DNA of 64,000 nt from Haematobacter massiliensis (GTDB taxonomy: Bacteria > Pseudomonadota > Alphaproteobacteria > Rhodobacterales > Rhodobacteraceae). This document shows, one piece after another, positions 28,627 through 37,571 of the stretch; within the stretch, counting starts at the first letter, position 1; every line of letters starts with the position of its first letter. A program made the position numbers and the translations under genes. The notes under the pieces are model-generated. The model searched no databases. It saw only the letters and a program-made list of their open reading frames with translations, and was not told where the DNA came from. Location: NCBI RefSeq assembly GCF_000740795.1, contig NZ_JGYG01000003.1:402717-466716 (forward strand), given 5' to 3'.

Positions 28627-30834
28627 ATGAGCAACAACGGCCGGACCCGCCCTCCCCTGGTGGCGGATCGTCGATACCCTTCCGGAAAGACAGCCGGTAA
28701 ATCGCAGCCTCGCAAGGCTGCGCCCGCGAAATCCCCCGCCAAGGCAAAGCGGAAGGTCAGCAACCGGCGGCGTGGCGCAGGTGGCTCTGCCCTCCGTCGC
28801 ATTCCAGTGATCGGCTTCTTCGTGGCGCTGTTTTCCGGCCTGTTCAGGCTATCGCTGCGGGTGGTCTGGGGCGCTGCATGGCGCCTTGGCATGGTTGCTG
28901 CCCTGATTCTGGGCGGGGCGATCTTCTATTTCTATTCCCAGCTTCCCGATGTCACCGCCCTGCTGGACGGCCGCAACCGCGGCTCCGTGACCATGCTCGA
29001 CAAGGACGGCCGGCCCTTCGCCTGGCGGGGCGAAACCTTCGGTGGAGAGATCAGCGCCCAACATATCTCGCCCAACCTGCGCAATGCGGTGATCGCCACG
29101 GAGGACAAACGGTTTTACAGCCACTTCGGGATCTCGCCTCGTGGCATTCTCTCCGCCGTGGCGATCAACATGCGTGCGGGCCGCGGACCTTTCGAGGGCA
29201 ATGGCGGCTCCACCATCACCCAACAGGTCGCGAAACTGCTCTGCCTCGGCGTGCCCTATGATCCGAAGGCATGGAAGAACGAGGCGGAATACGAGGCGGA
29301 TTGCCGCGTCTCCTCTCTCGTGCGGAAGATCAAGGAAGTCCCCTACTCCATGGCCATGGAGGCCAAGTACACCAAGGACGAGATCCTCACGATCTATATC
29401 TCCCGCGCCTATCTGGGTGCGGGCACACGGGGTTTCGAGGCCGCGGCCCAGCGGTATTTCGGCAAATCCGCCGCCGAGGTCACTCCGGCGGAAGCGGCGA
29501 TGCTGGCGGGGCTGCTGAAGGCGCCGTCCTATTACGCGCCGACCAACAACCTGTCCCGCTCCCAGGAACGGGCGAATGTCATCATCGGGCTGATGGCGGA
29601 GCAGGGCTACCTGACGGCCAAGCAGGCGCAGCAGGCGCAGGCGCAGCCAGCCCGTCTCTCCGACAGCGCCGCCCAGCAGGCGGGCGGCTACTTCGCCGAC
29701 TGGGTGATGGAATCCGGCCCCTCGTTCCTCACCACACAGACCATGGAGGACGTGGTCATCCGCACCACGCTCGATCCCCGGCTGCAACGGGCGGCCGAAT
29801 CGGCGCTGACCGACGTATTCGAGACCAAGGTGAAAGAGGGTTCCACGGCGCAGGCCGCCATCGTGGTCATGTCGGCGGACGGGGCGGTGCGGGCCATGGT
29901 GGGCGGACGCAGGAGCCAGGTCTCCGGCGCGTTCAACCGGGCGACGCAGGCGCTCCGCCAGACCGGCTCCTCCTTCAAGCCGTTCATCTATGCCACCGCG
30001 CTCAATCAGGGAGCGCATTACAACGACTACGTGGTGGACGAGCCACTGACGATCAATGTTCCCGGCTCTGGCCCATGGTCGCCGCAGAACTATACCCGGG
30101 GCGAATACAAGGGGCGGGTCACGCTGACCCAGGCGCTGAAACTGTCGCTCAACATCCCGGCGGTGAAAATCTCCGAAGGCATGGGGCGGGACAATGTACG
30201 CCGCACGGCGGAAGCCTTCGGCATCCGGTCCGACATCGCCGCCGGTCCGGCCATGGCGCTCGGCACCTCGGAATCCACGTTGCTGGAGATGACGGGCGCC
30301 TATGCCGGCCTGCTGAACGGCGGCAGCCACGTGACACCCTATGGCCTGGTGGATCTCACGCTCAGGGGCGATTCGTCGCCGCTGATCGGGCAGACGGGCG
30401 GGATCGGCAATCGGGTGATCTCGGAGCAGGCGTCGCGCGAGCTGAACTACATGATGAACCAGGTGATCGAGAGCGGCACCGGCACCCGTGCCCGCCTGCC
30501 GGGGCGGGAGGCCGCCGGCAAGACCGGCACGACCTCCGCCGCGCGGGATGCCTGGTTCATCGGCTTCACCGCGGATTACGTTGCCGGGGTCTGGATGGGC
30601 TATGACGACAACCGGCCGCTCTCAGGTGTGACGGGCGGCGGGCTTCCCGCAGACATCTGGCGCGAGGTGATGCTTCGCGTGCATGAGGGGCTGCCCGCCC
30701 GCCAGCTTCCCATGATCGTGCCCGCCCCGGAGCCGCCGCCCCAGGTGGCCGAGGAACGGCGGGAGGAGCGGCCGCGCGGCAACCGGGTGGACGATTTCAT
30801 CGGCAACATCCTCCAGTCCATTCTCGGGAACTGA
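28627..30834 (+). CDS. Class A penicillin-binding protein (PBP1A-type, GT51 plus transpeptidase)
   Basis: The predicted 735-residue bifunctional peptidoglycan synthase has a basic cytosolic tail (residues 1-65, rich in Lys/Arg), one membrane anchor (MVAALILGGAIFYFYSQL) and a glycosyltransferase domain with EDKRFYSHFGISPRG near residue 159 and GGSTITQQVAK. The transpeptidase domain has SxxK at Ser448 (GSSFKPF), SLNIPAV as the SxN motif and KTGTT at Lys632. ATG 28627, after GCTGAGG, is preferred to the upstream start at 28540. It is monocistronic with a strong terminator. Confidence 0.95.
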   Translation: MSNNGRTRPPLVADRRYPSGKTAGKSQPRKAAPAKSPAKAKRKVSNRRRGAGGSALRRIPVIGFFVALFSGLFRLSLRVVWGAAWRLGMVAALILGGAIFYFYSQLPDVTALLDGRNRGSVTMLDKDGRPFAWRGETFGGEISAQHISPNLRNAVIATEDKRFYSHFGISPRGILSAVAINMRAGRGPFEGNGGSTITQQVAKLLCLGVPYDPKAWKNEAEYEADCRVSSLVRKIKEVPYSMAMEAKYTKDEILTIYISRAYLGAGTRGFEAAAQRYFGKSAAEVTPAEAAMLAGLLKAPSYYAPTNNLSRSQERANVIIGLMAEQGYLTAKQAQQAQAQPARLSDSAAQQAGGYFADWVMESGPSFLTTQTMEDVVIRTTLDPRLQRAAESALTDVFETKVKEGSTAQAAIVVMSADGAVRAMVGGRRSQVSGAFNRATQALRQTGSSFKPFIYATALNQGAHYNDYVVDEPLTINVPGSGPWSPQNYTRGEYKGRVTLTQALKLSLNIPAVKISEGMGRDNVRRTAEAFGIRSDIAAGPAMALGTSESTLLEMTGAYAGLLNGGSHVTPYGLVDLTLRGDSSPLIGQTGGIGNRVISEQASRELNYMMNQVIESGTGTRARLPGREAAGKTGTTSAARDAWFIGFTADYVAGVWMGYDDNRPLSGVTGGGLPADIWREVMLRVHEGLPARQLPMIVPAPEPPPQVAEERREERPRGNRVDDFIGNILQSILGN

Positions 30835-30927
30835 GGGTTTGGGCCAATGACGGGGCCGCTGCAGGCCGAACGGAGCAAGGGGAGCGCAGAGCCCTCATGC
30901 GCGGATGCGCCGCATGTTCGAAACGCA

Positions 30928-30957
30928 AAAGGCCGGGGGTCAATGCCCCCGGCCTTT
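30928..30957. terminator. Bidirectional terminator between the PBP gene and mlaC
   Basis: AAAGGCCGGGGG (30928-30939) pairs perfectly with CCCCCGGCCTTT (30946-30957), a 12-bp stem with a 6-base loop. T-runs occur on both strands: CTTTCT on the plus strand, and CCTTTTGCGTTT on the minus strand. It serves the convergent PBP and mlaA-mlaC transcripts. Confidence 0.85.
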
Positions 30958-30986
30958 CTGGTTTCGATACGGTCTACGGCCCGGCT

Positions 30987-31607
30987 TCAGCCCGCGCGTT
31001 GCAGCGCCGCCGTCAGACGGGCGATATCGCCGCCATTCTGGTCGAGCATCGCCTGAACCTCCGTCCGTTCCGTTGCCAGCATGTTCACTCCCTCGATGAT
31101 GAGGTTGAAGAACTTGTTGGCGCCGCTGCGATCGGACACCTGCCAGCGGACATCGAACGGTTGCTGCCCGCGCAGGCGGGCCACGGAGGTCACCTCGAAG
31201 AAGCTGTTGACCTGGCGGGAGCCCGTCACTTCGATCTGCCCGCCGATGAAGTCGCGGAAACGCTTGCCGTACTTGCGGGCGATATAGCCCTGGAAGGCCT
31301 GGGTATAAGCGCGCATCTGTGCGGCCGGCGTCTGCCGCGCCTTCGGGCCGAGGCAGCTTGCCGCGATGGTCGGCACGTCGGCATACTGGGAAAAGACGCG
31401 CTCGAACTCCTTGTACATCGCCTGCTCCGGCATGCCGGAGGAAATGATGCGGTTGATGTCGGCCACCAACCTGTCGATCAGCGCGCGAGCCTCTCCCGTC
31501 GTCAGCGCCAGAGCGCGGCCGGCGGGCAGCGTGGCGACCAACAGACCGGCACCGATCATCGTCAGCACGCTCCGGCGCGAAGGCCCCTCAGCGGCCAAGA
31601 GCGGCAT
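30987..31607 (-). CDS. mlaC: MlaC-like phospholipid-binding protein (Tol-Pal/Ttg2 family)
   Basis: The predicted 206-residue periplasmic protein has a signal region SRRSVLTMIGAGLLVATLPA before GRALA, with a twin-arginine pattern close to the Tat motif. The mature part fits the MlaC/Ttg2D family: LIDRLVADINRIISSG, YADVPTIAASCLG, YTQAFQGYIARKYGKRFRDF, FFNLIIEGVNMLATERTEVQ. MlaC ferries phospholipids between the outer-membrane MlaA complex and the inner-membrane MlaFEDB pump. The start overlaps the mlaA 3' end by 20 bases. The MlaFED genes are not in the window. Confidence 0.88.
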   Translation of the reverse strand: MPLLAAEGPSRRSVLTMIGAGLLVATLPAGRALALTTGEARALIDRLVADINRIISSGMPEQAMYKEFERVFSQYADVPTIAASCLGPKARQTPAAQMRAYTQAFQGYIARKYGKRFRDFIGGQIEVTGSRQVNSFFEVTSVARLRGQQPFDVRWQVSDRSGANKFFNLIIEGVNMLATERTEVQAMLDQNGGDIARLTAALQRAG

Positions 31608-32406
31608 AGGGGTCGTAGGTGTCGGAATAGATGTCGTCCGTGCCGCTCGTCTGGGACGAAGTGCCGTAGAGGTCGTCGTAAGGGTCATAGGCATCAGCCT
31701 CCGATGATTGGTCTCCTCGCAGCTTGGCGCGCCGCGACTGAAGGTAGAGAAGTCGGGCCTGCGCATAGCTGTCGGCGCTGTCATATAGGATGGAGTCCAC
31801 GAAATCCGAGTAAGCATATCGTGTTCCGAGCAGCCGCCCCACGCGTGACACTGTCGCGATCTCCGGCACCGGGCTTTCCGCGAACAGGCCAAGCGGGTTG
31901 CTGACCACGTCCACGACCATGCCCGCCACATCGCGGTTGGTGGAGGGTCCGAGGAACGGCAGCTCGACGTAGCTGCCCTCTCGCATGCCCCAGACGTGCA
32001 GGGTCTCGCCGAAGTCCGTTTCGATCCGCGGCAGTCCCATGGAGGTCGCCGGATCGAGAAGGCCGAGCACCCCGATCGTCGAGTTCACCACGAACCGCAG
32101 GCCGTTCTGGGCAAAGGTCTGGGGGCGCCCCTGAAGCGCGCCGTTGATCGCCTCGCTCGGCAGGCCGAGGTTGGAGGATACGTTGGCGACACCGTCGCGG
32201 ATCGGCGGCGGGACGATGGTGCCGTAAACCTCCGACGCGGGGCGGTAGAGCACTTTGTCCACCCCGATGTTGAAGGAGTGGCGACGGCGGTTACCATCTT
32301 CATGCGGATCATTGATACCCGAGGGAATCGGGGCGGGGCCGCAGCCGGCGACAAGTGCCGTAAGAAGGGCAAGGGCGGCTACGCTCTTGGCGGTCTGGCG
32401 GATCAC
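31588..32406 (-). CDS. mlaA: MlaA (VacJ) outer-membrane lipoprotein
   Basis: The predicted 272-residue lipoprotein removes mislocalised phospholipid from the outer membrane outer leaflet. It has a lipobox (ALLTALVAGCGPAPIPSG) and the VacJ core (RPASEVYGTIVPPPIRDGVA, NLGLPSEAINGALQGRP, GVLGLLDPATSMGLPRIETD, GMREGSYVELPFLGPSTNRD). I chose the GTG at 32406, with AGGGAG six bases upstream, over the ATG at 32427, which has no binding site. The acidic, Tyr/Asp-rich C-terminal tail (YDPYDDLYGTSSQTSGTDD) is likely disordered. mlaC follows in an overlapping frame. Confidence 0.92.
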   Translation of the reverse strand: MIRQTAKSVAALALLTALVAGCGPAPIPSGINDPHEDGNRRRHSFNIGVDKVLYRPASEVYGTIVPPPIRDGVANVSSNLGLPSEAINGALQGRPQTFAQNGLRFVVNSTIGVLGLLDPATSMGLPRIETDFGETLHVWGMREGSYVELPFLGPSTNRDVAGMVVDVVSNPLGLFAESPVPEIATVSRVGRLLGTRYAYSDFVDSILYDSADSYAQARLLYLQSRRAKLRGDQSSEADAYDPYDDLYGTSSQTSGTDDIYSDTYDPYAALGR

Positions 32407-32513
32407 AGGCTTCTCCCTGAAGAACATGGCTTGCCGGAGGGCTCGGCCCGTGCCCGGATCGCCGGTCAGGGATAGGGCGTGAGGACAGGGGACACAAGCG
32501 CGAATGCCCCCGC

Positions 32514-33950
32514 TCACGCCGCGTCCCGCAGGAAGTCGAGCGCCGTGGCAAGATCGCTGCGGAATTGCCGCTCGGCGGCGAGCCGCATCTCTGGCTCCGG
32601 CACACGCAGGAGATAGGAGGGGTGCCAGGTCAGAAGGAGCGGCGCGCCGGTCGTGTCCCGTTCGAACTTTCCCCGCCGCTGCGTCAGCCCCTTGCCGTTC
32701 CCGGTCAATGCCTCGGCCGCCGTGGCACCCATCCCGACAATCAGCCGCGGACGGAGTCGCGCCCGCTCTATGTCGAGCCACCAACGGCAGGCCATGATTT
32801 CGCCGCCATTGGGGCGCTGGTGCAGGCGGCGCTTGCCGCGCGGCAGGAATTTGAAGTGCTTCACCGCATTGGTGATCCATGCCTGCTCCCGCGACAGCCC
32901 GACCTCCTGCGCCACGCGGTCGAAAAGCTGCCCCGCCGGGCCGACAAAGGGCCGTCCCGCGAGATCCTCCTGATCGCCCGGCTGCTCGCCCACGATCATC
33001 AGTCCGGCATCCGCCGGACCCTCGCCGAAGACAGTCTGCGTCGCATTATGGCAAAGGTCGCAGCGTGTGCAGACCGCCGCCTGACGCCGCGCCTCGGCCA
33101 GCGGCGGCAGATCGGCCGACAGTTCAGGCGGCGAGGGGCTGCGCGCGGCCGCGAGACGAAGCGCATGGGCGGGCGGCATCGTCGGCAGCGCGCCCCGCAT
33201 CTCCGCCGTGCGGCGGGGGGCATCGGCGATCATGCCGGGGATCAGCGATGTCTCGGGCAGGTTCTTCCAGTAGCGGCGGGGCATTTCCGCCGTCATCGCC
33301 TTCACCTTCAGCCGCGCGGGGTTGAAGATGGAGACGAAATAGGTGTGCCACAGCGCCTCCGCCCCATCGGGCGGAAGATCAGGGCGTGGGGAGGGAGGGC
33401 CGAATGTCAGCCGCCCCCCTTGCCAGAAGGCGGTCATCTCCGGCGTTGCGATCAGGAAATCCATCTGCGCATGACGCTCGGCAAAGAACGGCACTGCCCG
33501 TTCGGTGATGAAGTGCTGCGGCTCGAACCATGCGGCGAAACGAAGCCGCCCTTCCTCCTCCGGCAGCGCGCGGAAGCGGAGAAACGCGTGCATCTTGTGA
33601 ATGTCGCGACGAACCGACTTCTCCATGCGTCTTGCCCCGTCGACCATCGGATCGGCACGGTCGCCCAGCAACCCCGGTGCATCCTGAAGCCGCAGAAGCA
33701 GGGCGTACAGCCGGTCATGCGCCGTAGCGTCGCGATGACAGGAGACCGCCTCCGCCAGATCGAGAAACGCACGGGGGACGCGGAGCTGGCGTTGCGACGG
33801 CGGCAGCGGGTGCTCCTGCCCCAGCAATCCCGGCGTGGCATCGCGGGTAAAGCTCACCTCCTCCGCCGGAATGCCCGCCCCCGCAAGCGCGCGGGCGGCG
33901 TCCCGCCAGACGGCGAATGTGCCGAAGGCGGGCAGCACCACCTGCCGCAT
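32514..33950 (-). CDS. DUF4130 domain fused to UdgX-type uracil-DNA glycosylase
   Basis: This 478-residue protein has two parts. Residues 1 to about 250 match the DUF4130-type module linked to radical-SAM DNA repair (RRDIHKMHAFLRFRAL, WFEPQHFITERAVPFFAERH). Residues about 285-478 are a family 4-like uracil-DNA glycosylase with Fe-S cysteines (CTRCDLC), motif A GEQPGDQEDLAGRPFVGPAG and motif B TWHPSYLLR. The insert RGKRRLHQRP carries the UdgX KRRxH loop; the His (His377) is the residue that in mycobacterial UdgX bonds covalently to the uracil site. It overlaps the upstream radical-SAM gene by 1 base. Confidence 0.9.
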   Translation of the reverse strand: MRQVVLPAFGTFAVWRDAARALAGAGIPAEEVSFTRDATPGLLGQEHPLPPSQRQLRVPRAFLDLAEAVSCHRDATAHDRLYALLLRLQDAPGLLGDRADPMVDGARRMEKSVRRDIHKMHAFLRFRALPEEEGRLRFAAWFEPQHFITERAVPFFAERHAQMDFLIATPEMTAFWQGGRLTFGPPSPRPDLPPDGAEALWHTYFVSIFNPARLKVKAMTAEMPRRYWKNLPETSLIPGMIADAPRRTAEMRGALPTMPPAHALRLAAARSPSPPELSADLPPLAEARRQAAVCTRCDLCHNATQTVFGEGPADAGLMIVGEQPGDQEDLAGRPFVGPAGQLFDRVAQEVGLSREQAWITNAVKHFKFLPRGKRRLHQRPNGGEIMACRWWLDIERARLRPRLIVGMGATAAEALTGNGKGLTQRRGKFERDTTGAPLLLTWHPSYLLRVPEPEMRLAAERQFRSDLATALDFLRDAA

Positions 33951-35134
33951 CAGAACAGTTCCAGCTGACGGGGGGCGGGCAGAGGCACCTCCGGGCGGCG
34001 CGTGGGCCGCCAGCCTTCCGCGGTGACGAAGGGCGCGGCCTTCCGCATCGCCGCGCCGAGCCGGAGCAAATCCTCATAGCGGAGCCGCCGCTCCCGCCTG
34101 CTGGACAGGATGCGATCCACCGTCTTGACGCCGAAGCCCGGCACGCGAAGCAGCAATTCCCGCTCCGCCCGGTTCACATCCACCGGGAAACGATCCTGAT
34201 TGGCAAGCGCCCATGCAAGCTTGGGATCGCAGGCGAGATCCAGCATGCCGGTTTGCGGCGTCACCTCCTCCACCCCGAACCCGTAGAAGCGCAGCAGCCA
34301 GTCCGCCTGATACAGCCGGTGCTCCCGCATCAGCGGCGGACGGACGAGCGGCAGCCGCGCCGAGGCATCCGGGATCGGCGAAAAGGCGGAGTAATACACC
34401 CGCGACAGGGCATAGGAGGAGTATAGCCGCGCGGCCTGCCCGAGAATCGCCGCGTCATCCGTGCCGTCCGCGCCGACGATCATCTGGGTGGATTGGCCGG
34501 CCGGGGCGAATTGCGGGGCTGAGGTGCCGCGATGGCTCACATCCCTGGCGGCCTCCCGCTCCAGCCGCACCGCGCCCATGGCGCGGCGGATGCTGGCGGC
34601 GTCCTTTTCCGGTGCGAGATGGCGAAGGCTTTCATCCCGTGGAAGTTCGATATTGATGGAAACCCGGTCCGCGAACAGTCCCGCCTGCCGCACCAATTCG
34701 GGCGCGGCATCGGGAATGGTCTTCAGATGGATATAGCCCCGGAAACCATGGGTCTGACGCAGATCCCGCGCCACCCTCACCATCTCTGCCATCGTCTCGT
34801 CGGGGGAGCGGATGATGCCGGATGACAGGAACAGCCCCTCGACATAGTTCCGCCGGTAGAAATCGAGCGTGAGGCCCACGATCTCCTCCACCGTGAACCG
34901 CGCCCGCCGCACATTGGAGGAAGCGCGGTTCACGCAATACACACAGTCGTAGATGCAGAAGTTGGTCAGCAGCACCTTCAACAGGGAGATGCAGCGCCCG
35001 TCCGGCGCATAGGCGTGGCAAATGCCCATGCCACCGCCTCCCGACCGGTCAGACCCGCTGGAGGCACAGGAGGCGTCGTATTTCGCCGCGTCCGACAGGA
35101 TCGCGAGCTTTTCGTTCAGGGTGAGTCGCGTCAT
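33950..35134 (-). CDS. Putative DNA modification/repair radical SAM protein
   Basis: The 394-residue protein has the radical-SAM cluster CIYDCVYC (Cys60, Cys64, Cys67), an upstream Cys-containing segment (YDASCASSGSDRSGGGGMGI), and a C-terminal helix-hairpin-helix (LLRVPGFGVKTVDRILSSRR) for DNA contact, ending APRQLELF. This is the family found beside DUF4130/UdgX genes and annotated as a putative DNA repair radical SAM protein; its reaction is not established. It is upstream of and overlaps the UdgX fusion by one base (TGATG), indicating coupled translation. Confidence 0.92.
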   Translation of the reverse strand: MTRLTLNEKLAILSDAAKYDASCASSGSDRSGGGGMGICHAYAPDGRCISLLKVLLTNFCIYDCVYCVNRASSNVRRARFTVEEIVGLTLDFYRRNYVEGLFLSSGIIRSPDETMAEMVRVARDLRQTHGFRGYIHLKTIPDAAPELVRQAGLFADRVSINIELPRDESLRHLAPEKDAASIRRAMGAVRLEREAARDVSHRGTSAPQFAPAGQSTQMIVGADGTDDAAILGQAARLYSSYALSRVYYSAFSPIPDASARLPLVRPPLMREHRLYQADWLLRFYGFGVEEVTPQTGMLDLACDPKLAWALANQDRFPVDVNRAERELLLRVPGFGVKTVDRILSSRRERRLRYEDLLRLGAAMRKAAPFVTAEGWRPTRRPEVPLPAPRQLELF

Positions 35135-35210
35135 TCGTTCATGATATGTTCACGAAACGCGCTCTGCAATGTCACAGGACATGGCGCGGGCCGAAACCCG
35201 CGCCGTAAAG

Positions 35211-36125
35211 TCACACGATACGCGCATCCATGGCGCGGCCCTCGATATAATCCCGCAGATTCGATACGACCTTTCCCGCCATTCGGGTGCGTGTCTCCAC
35301 AGTCGCGCTGGCGGCATGGGGGGTGAGCACGGTGCGGGGAGAGGCGATGAGGCCGGGATGCGGACGCGGCTCGTCCTCGAACACATCGAGCCCTGCCCCC
35401 GCGATCCGGCCCGCGTCCAGCGCCGCGACCAGGGCCGCCTCGTCCACCAGTTGCCCGCGCGCGATGTTCACCAGGAAGCCTTGCGGCCCGATCCTGTCCA
35501 GCATGGCGGCATCGACGACATGGAAGGTTTCCGCCGTGCCCGGCGCGGCCAGCACCAGCGTGTCGCACCAGTCCGCCAGCCCCGCAAGAGTATCGAAATA
35601 GCGCTGCGGCGCGTCGCGCCTGCTGCGGTTGTGGTAGCCCACCTCCATCCGGAAGGCCTCGGCCCGGCGGGCGATCTCCACCCCGATGTCGCCCATCCCG
35701 AAGATGCCGAGCTTCTTGCCCGCCATGGTATGGGTGAGCCAGGCCTTGCCCTCCCGCGCCCAGCCGCCGTCGCGGGCAAAGCGGTCCTGCGGCAGAAGCT
35801 CCCGGTGCAGCGCGATGGTGAGCATGAGCGCGCAATCGGCCACGTCGTCGTTCAGCGTGCCCCGGGTGGTGGCGACGATGATGCCGCGACGCCTGCATTC
35901 CTCCAGATCGAGCTTGTCGGTGCCGACGCCGAAGACCGAGATCATCTTCACATTGGGGAGCCTTGACAGCACCTCCGCCGGCACACCTTCTGCGGCGAAG
36001 GTCACCACCGCTTCGACCTCCGGCATTTCGGCGCCCGTATCGCGAACCAGCTCGGCGACGACGGCGAGATCCTCCTGCGGCTGTCCGGTAAGGGGCGAAA
36101 GCTGAAGCGTCACGGGTCTGGGCAT
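35211..36125 (-). CDS. D-2-hydroxyacid dehydrogenase (NAD(P)-dependent)
   Basis: The predicted 304-residue protein has the D-isomer 2-hydroxyacid dehydrogenase plan. A catalytic lid half (MISVFGVGTDKLDLEECRRR, TRGTLNDDVADCALMLTIA) is followed by the Rossmann motif GIFGMGDIGVEIARRAEAF, the catalytic Arg in FLVNIARGQLVDE and the acid/base His in VLTPHAASAT. The motif after the GxGxxG strand (VGYHNRSRR) has Arg residues where NADP-preferring glyoxylate/hydroxypyruvate reductases bind phosphate, so GhrA/GhrB-type reduction of glyoxylate or hydroxypyruvate is likely. ATG 36125 begins the conserved sequence; another in-frame ATG lies at 36155. Confidence 0.9.
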   Translation of the reverse strand: MPRPVTLQLSPLTGQPQEDLAVVAELVRDTGAEMPEVEAVVTFAAEGVPAEVLSRLPNVKMISVFGVGTDKLDLEECRRRGIIVATTRGTLNDDVADCALMLTIALHRELLPQDRFARDGGWAREGKAWLTHTMAGKKLGIFGMGDIGVEIARRAEAFRMEVGYHNRSRRDAPQRYFDTLAGLADWCDTLVLAAPGTAETFHVVDAAMLDRIGPQGFLVNIARGQLVDEAALVAALDAGRIAGAGLDVFEDEPRPHPGLIASPRTVLTPHAASATVETRTRMAGKVVSNLRDYIEGRAMDARIV

Positions 36126-36275
36126 GGTCTGTCTCGCATGATGAGGGGTCGGCATCAGGGGTAGCGCCCGTCTCCGCAGGTTTCCAGTGCTCATCATTCT
36201 GCGCCGCAGCGACGCATTGCCAAACCGGGCCGGGACAGGCAGTCTGCAGTCAGGCAGCGGAGCAGGGAACAAGGC

Positions 36276-36899
36276 ATGCAATTCAGCGACACCAATCAGG
36301 ATCTCGGCACGACGCTGCGCGGCACGATCGGGCGGATCCAGGGCAAGACGATCACGCTGCGCGCGCTGATGGAGGATATGGGGGAGCAGGGGCTTCTGCT
36401 GATCTGCGCCATTGCCGCCCTGCCCTTCCTGATCCCGGTGTCGATCCCCGGCGTGTCCACCGTCTTCGGCGCGGCGATCATCCTGATCGCCATCGCGGTC
36501 ACGCTGAACCGGATGCCGTGGCTGCCGCGCAAGGTGCTGGACCGCGAGATTGCGACGGAAAAGCTCAAACCGGCGCTGGAGCGGGGCGTGAACATCGTGG
36601 AGCGGATCAACCGCTTCATCAAGCCCCGGCTTTACGCGATGACCGAAGGGGGCCTCGTCACCCGGATCAACGCTCTCGCCATCGCGGTGTCGGGCCTGCT
36701 GCTGATGGCACCGTTCGGCTTCGTTCCCTTCTCCAACACGCTGCCTGGCGTTGCGGTGCTGCTGCTCGCGCTCGGCATGATCCAGCGGGACGGGCTGGTG
36801 GTCATCGGCGGCTACGTGATGATGTTCGGAACCATGGTGTATTTCACCGTGTTGTTCTGGCTGGCATTCCGCGCGGGACAACTGGCCCTCGGCGGCTGA
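36276..36899 (+). CDS. ExoD-family membrane protein
   Basis: The 207-residue protein has a soluble N-terminus and about four to five membrane segments (LLLICAIAALPFLIPVSIPG, VFGAAIILIAIAVTL, AIAVSGLLLMAPFGFVPFSN, GVAVLLLALGMIQRDGLVVI, TMVYFTVLFWLAF). FLIPVSIPG and MAPFGFVPFSNTLPGVA are the paired repeats of the ExoD family. Sinorhizobium ExoD is needed for exopolysaccharide synthesis and nodule invasion, by an unknown mechanism. It is followed after 12 bases by a molybdopterin oxidoreductase gene on the same strand. Confidence 0.9.
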   Translation: MQFSDTNQDLGTTLRGTIGRIQGKTITLRALMEDMGEQGLLLICAIAALPFLIPVSIPGVSTVFGAAIILIAIAVTLNRMPWLPRKVLDREIATEKLKPALERGVNIVERINRFIKPRLYAMTEGGLVTRINALAIAVSGLLLMAPFGFVPFSNTLPGVAVLLLALGMIQRDGLVVIGGYVMMFGTMVYFTVLFWLAFRAGQLALGG

Positions 36900-36911
36900 A
36901 CCGGAGGTGCC

Positions 36912-37571
36912 GTGTCCGACAGCGATGAAACCAAGCTGACCCGTACGAAGCGGAAATGGGCGGAGGAGGGGCGTTTCCTCACCGGCCGTGGCACGGCCGG
37001 GCGCATCGCGGAGGGCGAACGGCTTCCTCCCGGTCAGCATCTGGTCAAGGACTGGCCGGTGCTCGACCTTGGCGTGGAGCCGGAGATACCGCTCGACCGA
37101 TGGCGGCTGGAGATCACCGGCTTTGCCCGGAACCGCACCACGCTCGACTGGGCGGCCTTCACCGCACTGCCACAGCACGAGCTGACCACCGACATTCATT
37201 GCGTCACCACATGGTCGCGCTACGACAACCCGTGGAAAGGCGTGCTGACGCGCGATCTCCTCGCCCTCGCGGAACCGATGGCGGAGGCGGAATTCGTGCT
37301 GCTGGAAAGCGCGGATGGCTACACGACCAACCTGCCGCTCGACGATTTCGCCGCAGAGGAGACGGTGCTCGCCACCCATTGGAACGGCGCCCCGCTGACG
37401 CGGGACCATGGCGGCCCGATGCGGCTGGTGGTGCCGCATCTCTACTTCTGGAAAAGCGCCAAATGGCTCACGCGGATCGAATTCATCGGCCGCGACCGCG
37501 CCGGATTCTGGGAGCGGAACGGCTATCACATGCGCGGTGATCCCTGGTCGGAGGAACGCTACTCCGACTGA
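36912..37571 (+). CDS. Cytoplasmic sulfite oxidase-like molybdopterin oxidoreductase
   Basis: The 219-residue protein is a bare molybdopterin domain of the sulfite oxidase fold. It shows DIHCVTTWSRYDNPWKGV with the Mo-ligating Cys97, then LLESADGYTTNLPLDDF and the C-terminal GGPMRLVVPHLYFWKSAKWL followed by TRIEFIGRDRAGFWERNGYH. No heme or dimerisation domain and no Tat signal is present, so it differs from periplasmic MsrP/YedY. The electron donor and substrate are unknown. The start is a GTG with GGAGGTG five bases upstream. Its 3' end overlaps the convergent FAD oxidase gene by 13 bases. Confidence 0.88.
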   Translation: MSDSDETKLTRTKRKWAEEGRFLTGRGTAGRIAEGERLPPGQHLVKDWPVLDLGVEPEIPLDRWRLEITGFARNRTTLDWAAFTALPQHELTTDIHCVTTWSRYDNPWKGVLTRDLLALAEPMAEAEFVLLESADGYTTNLPLDDFAAEETVLATHWNGAPLTRDHGGPMRLVVPHLYFWKSAKWLTRIEFIGRDRAGFWERNGYHMRGDPWSEERYSD

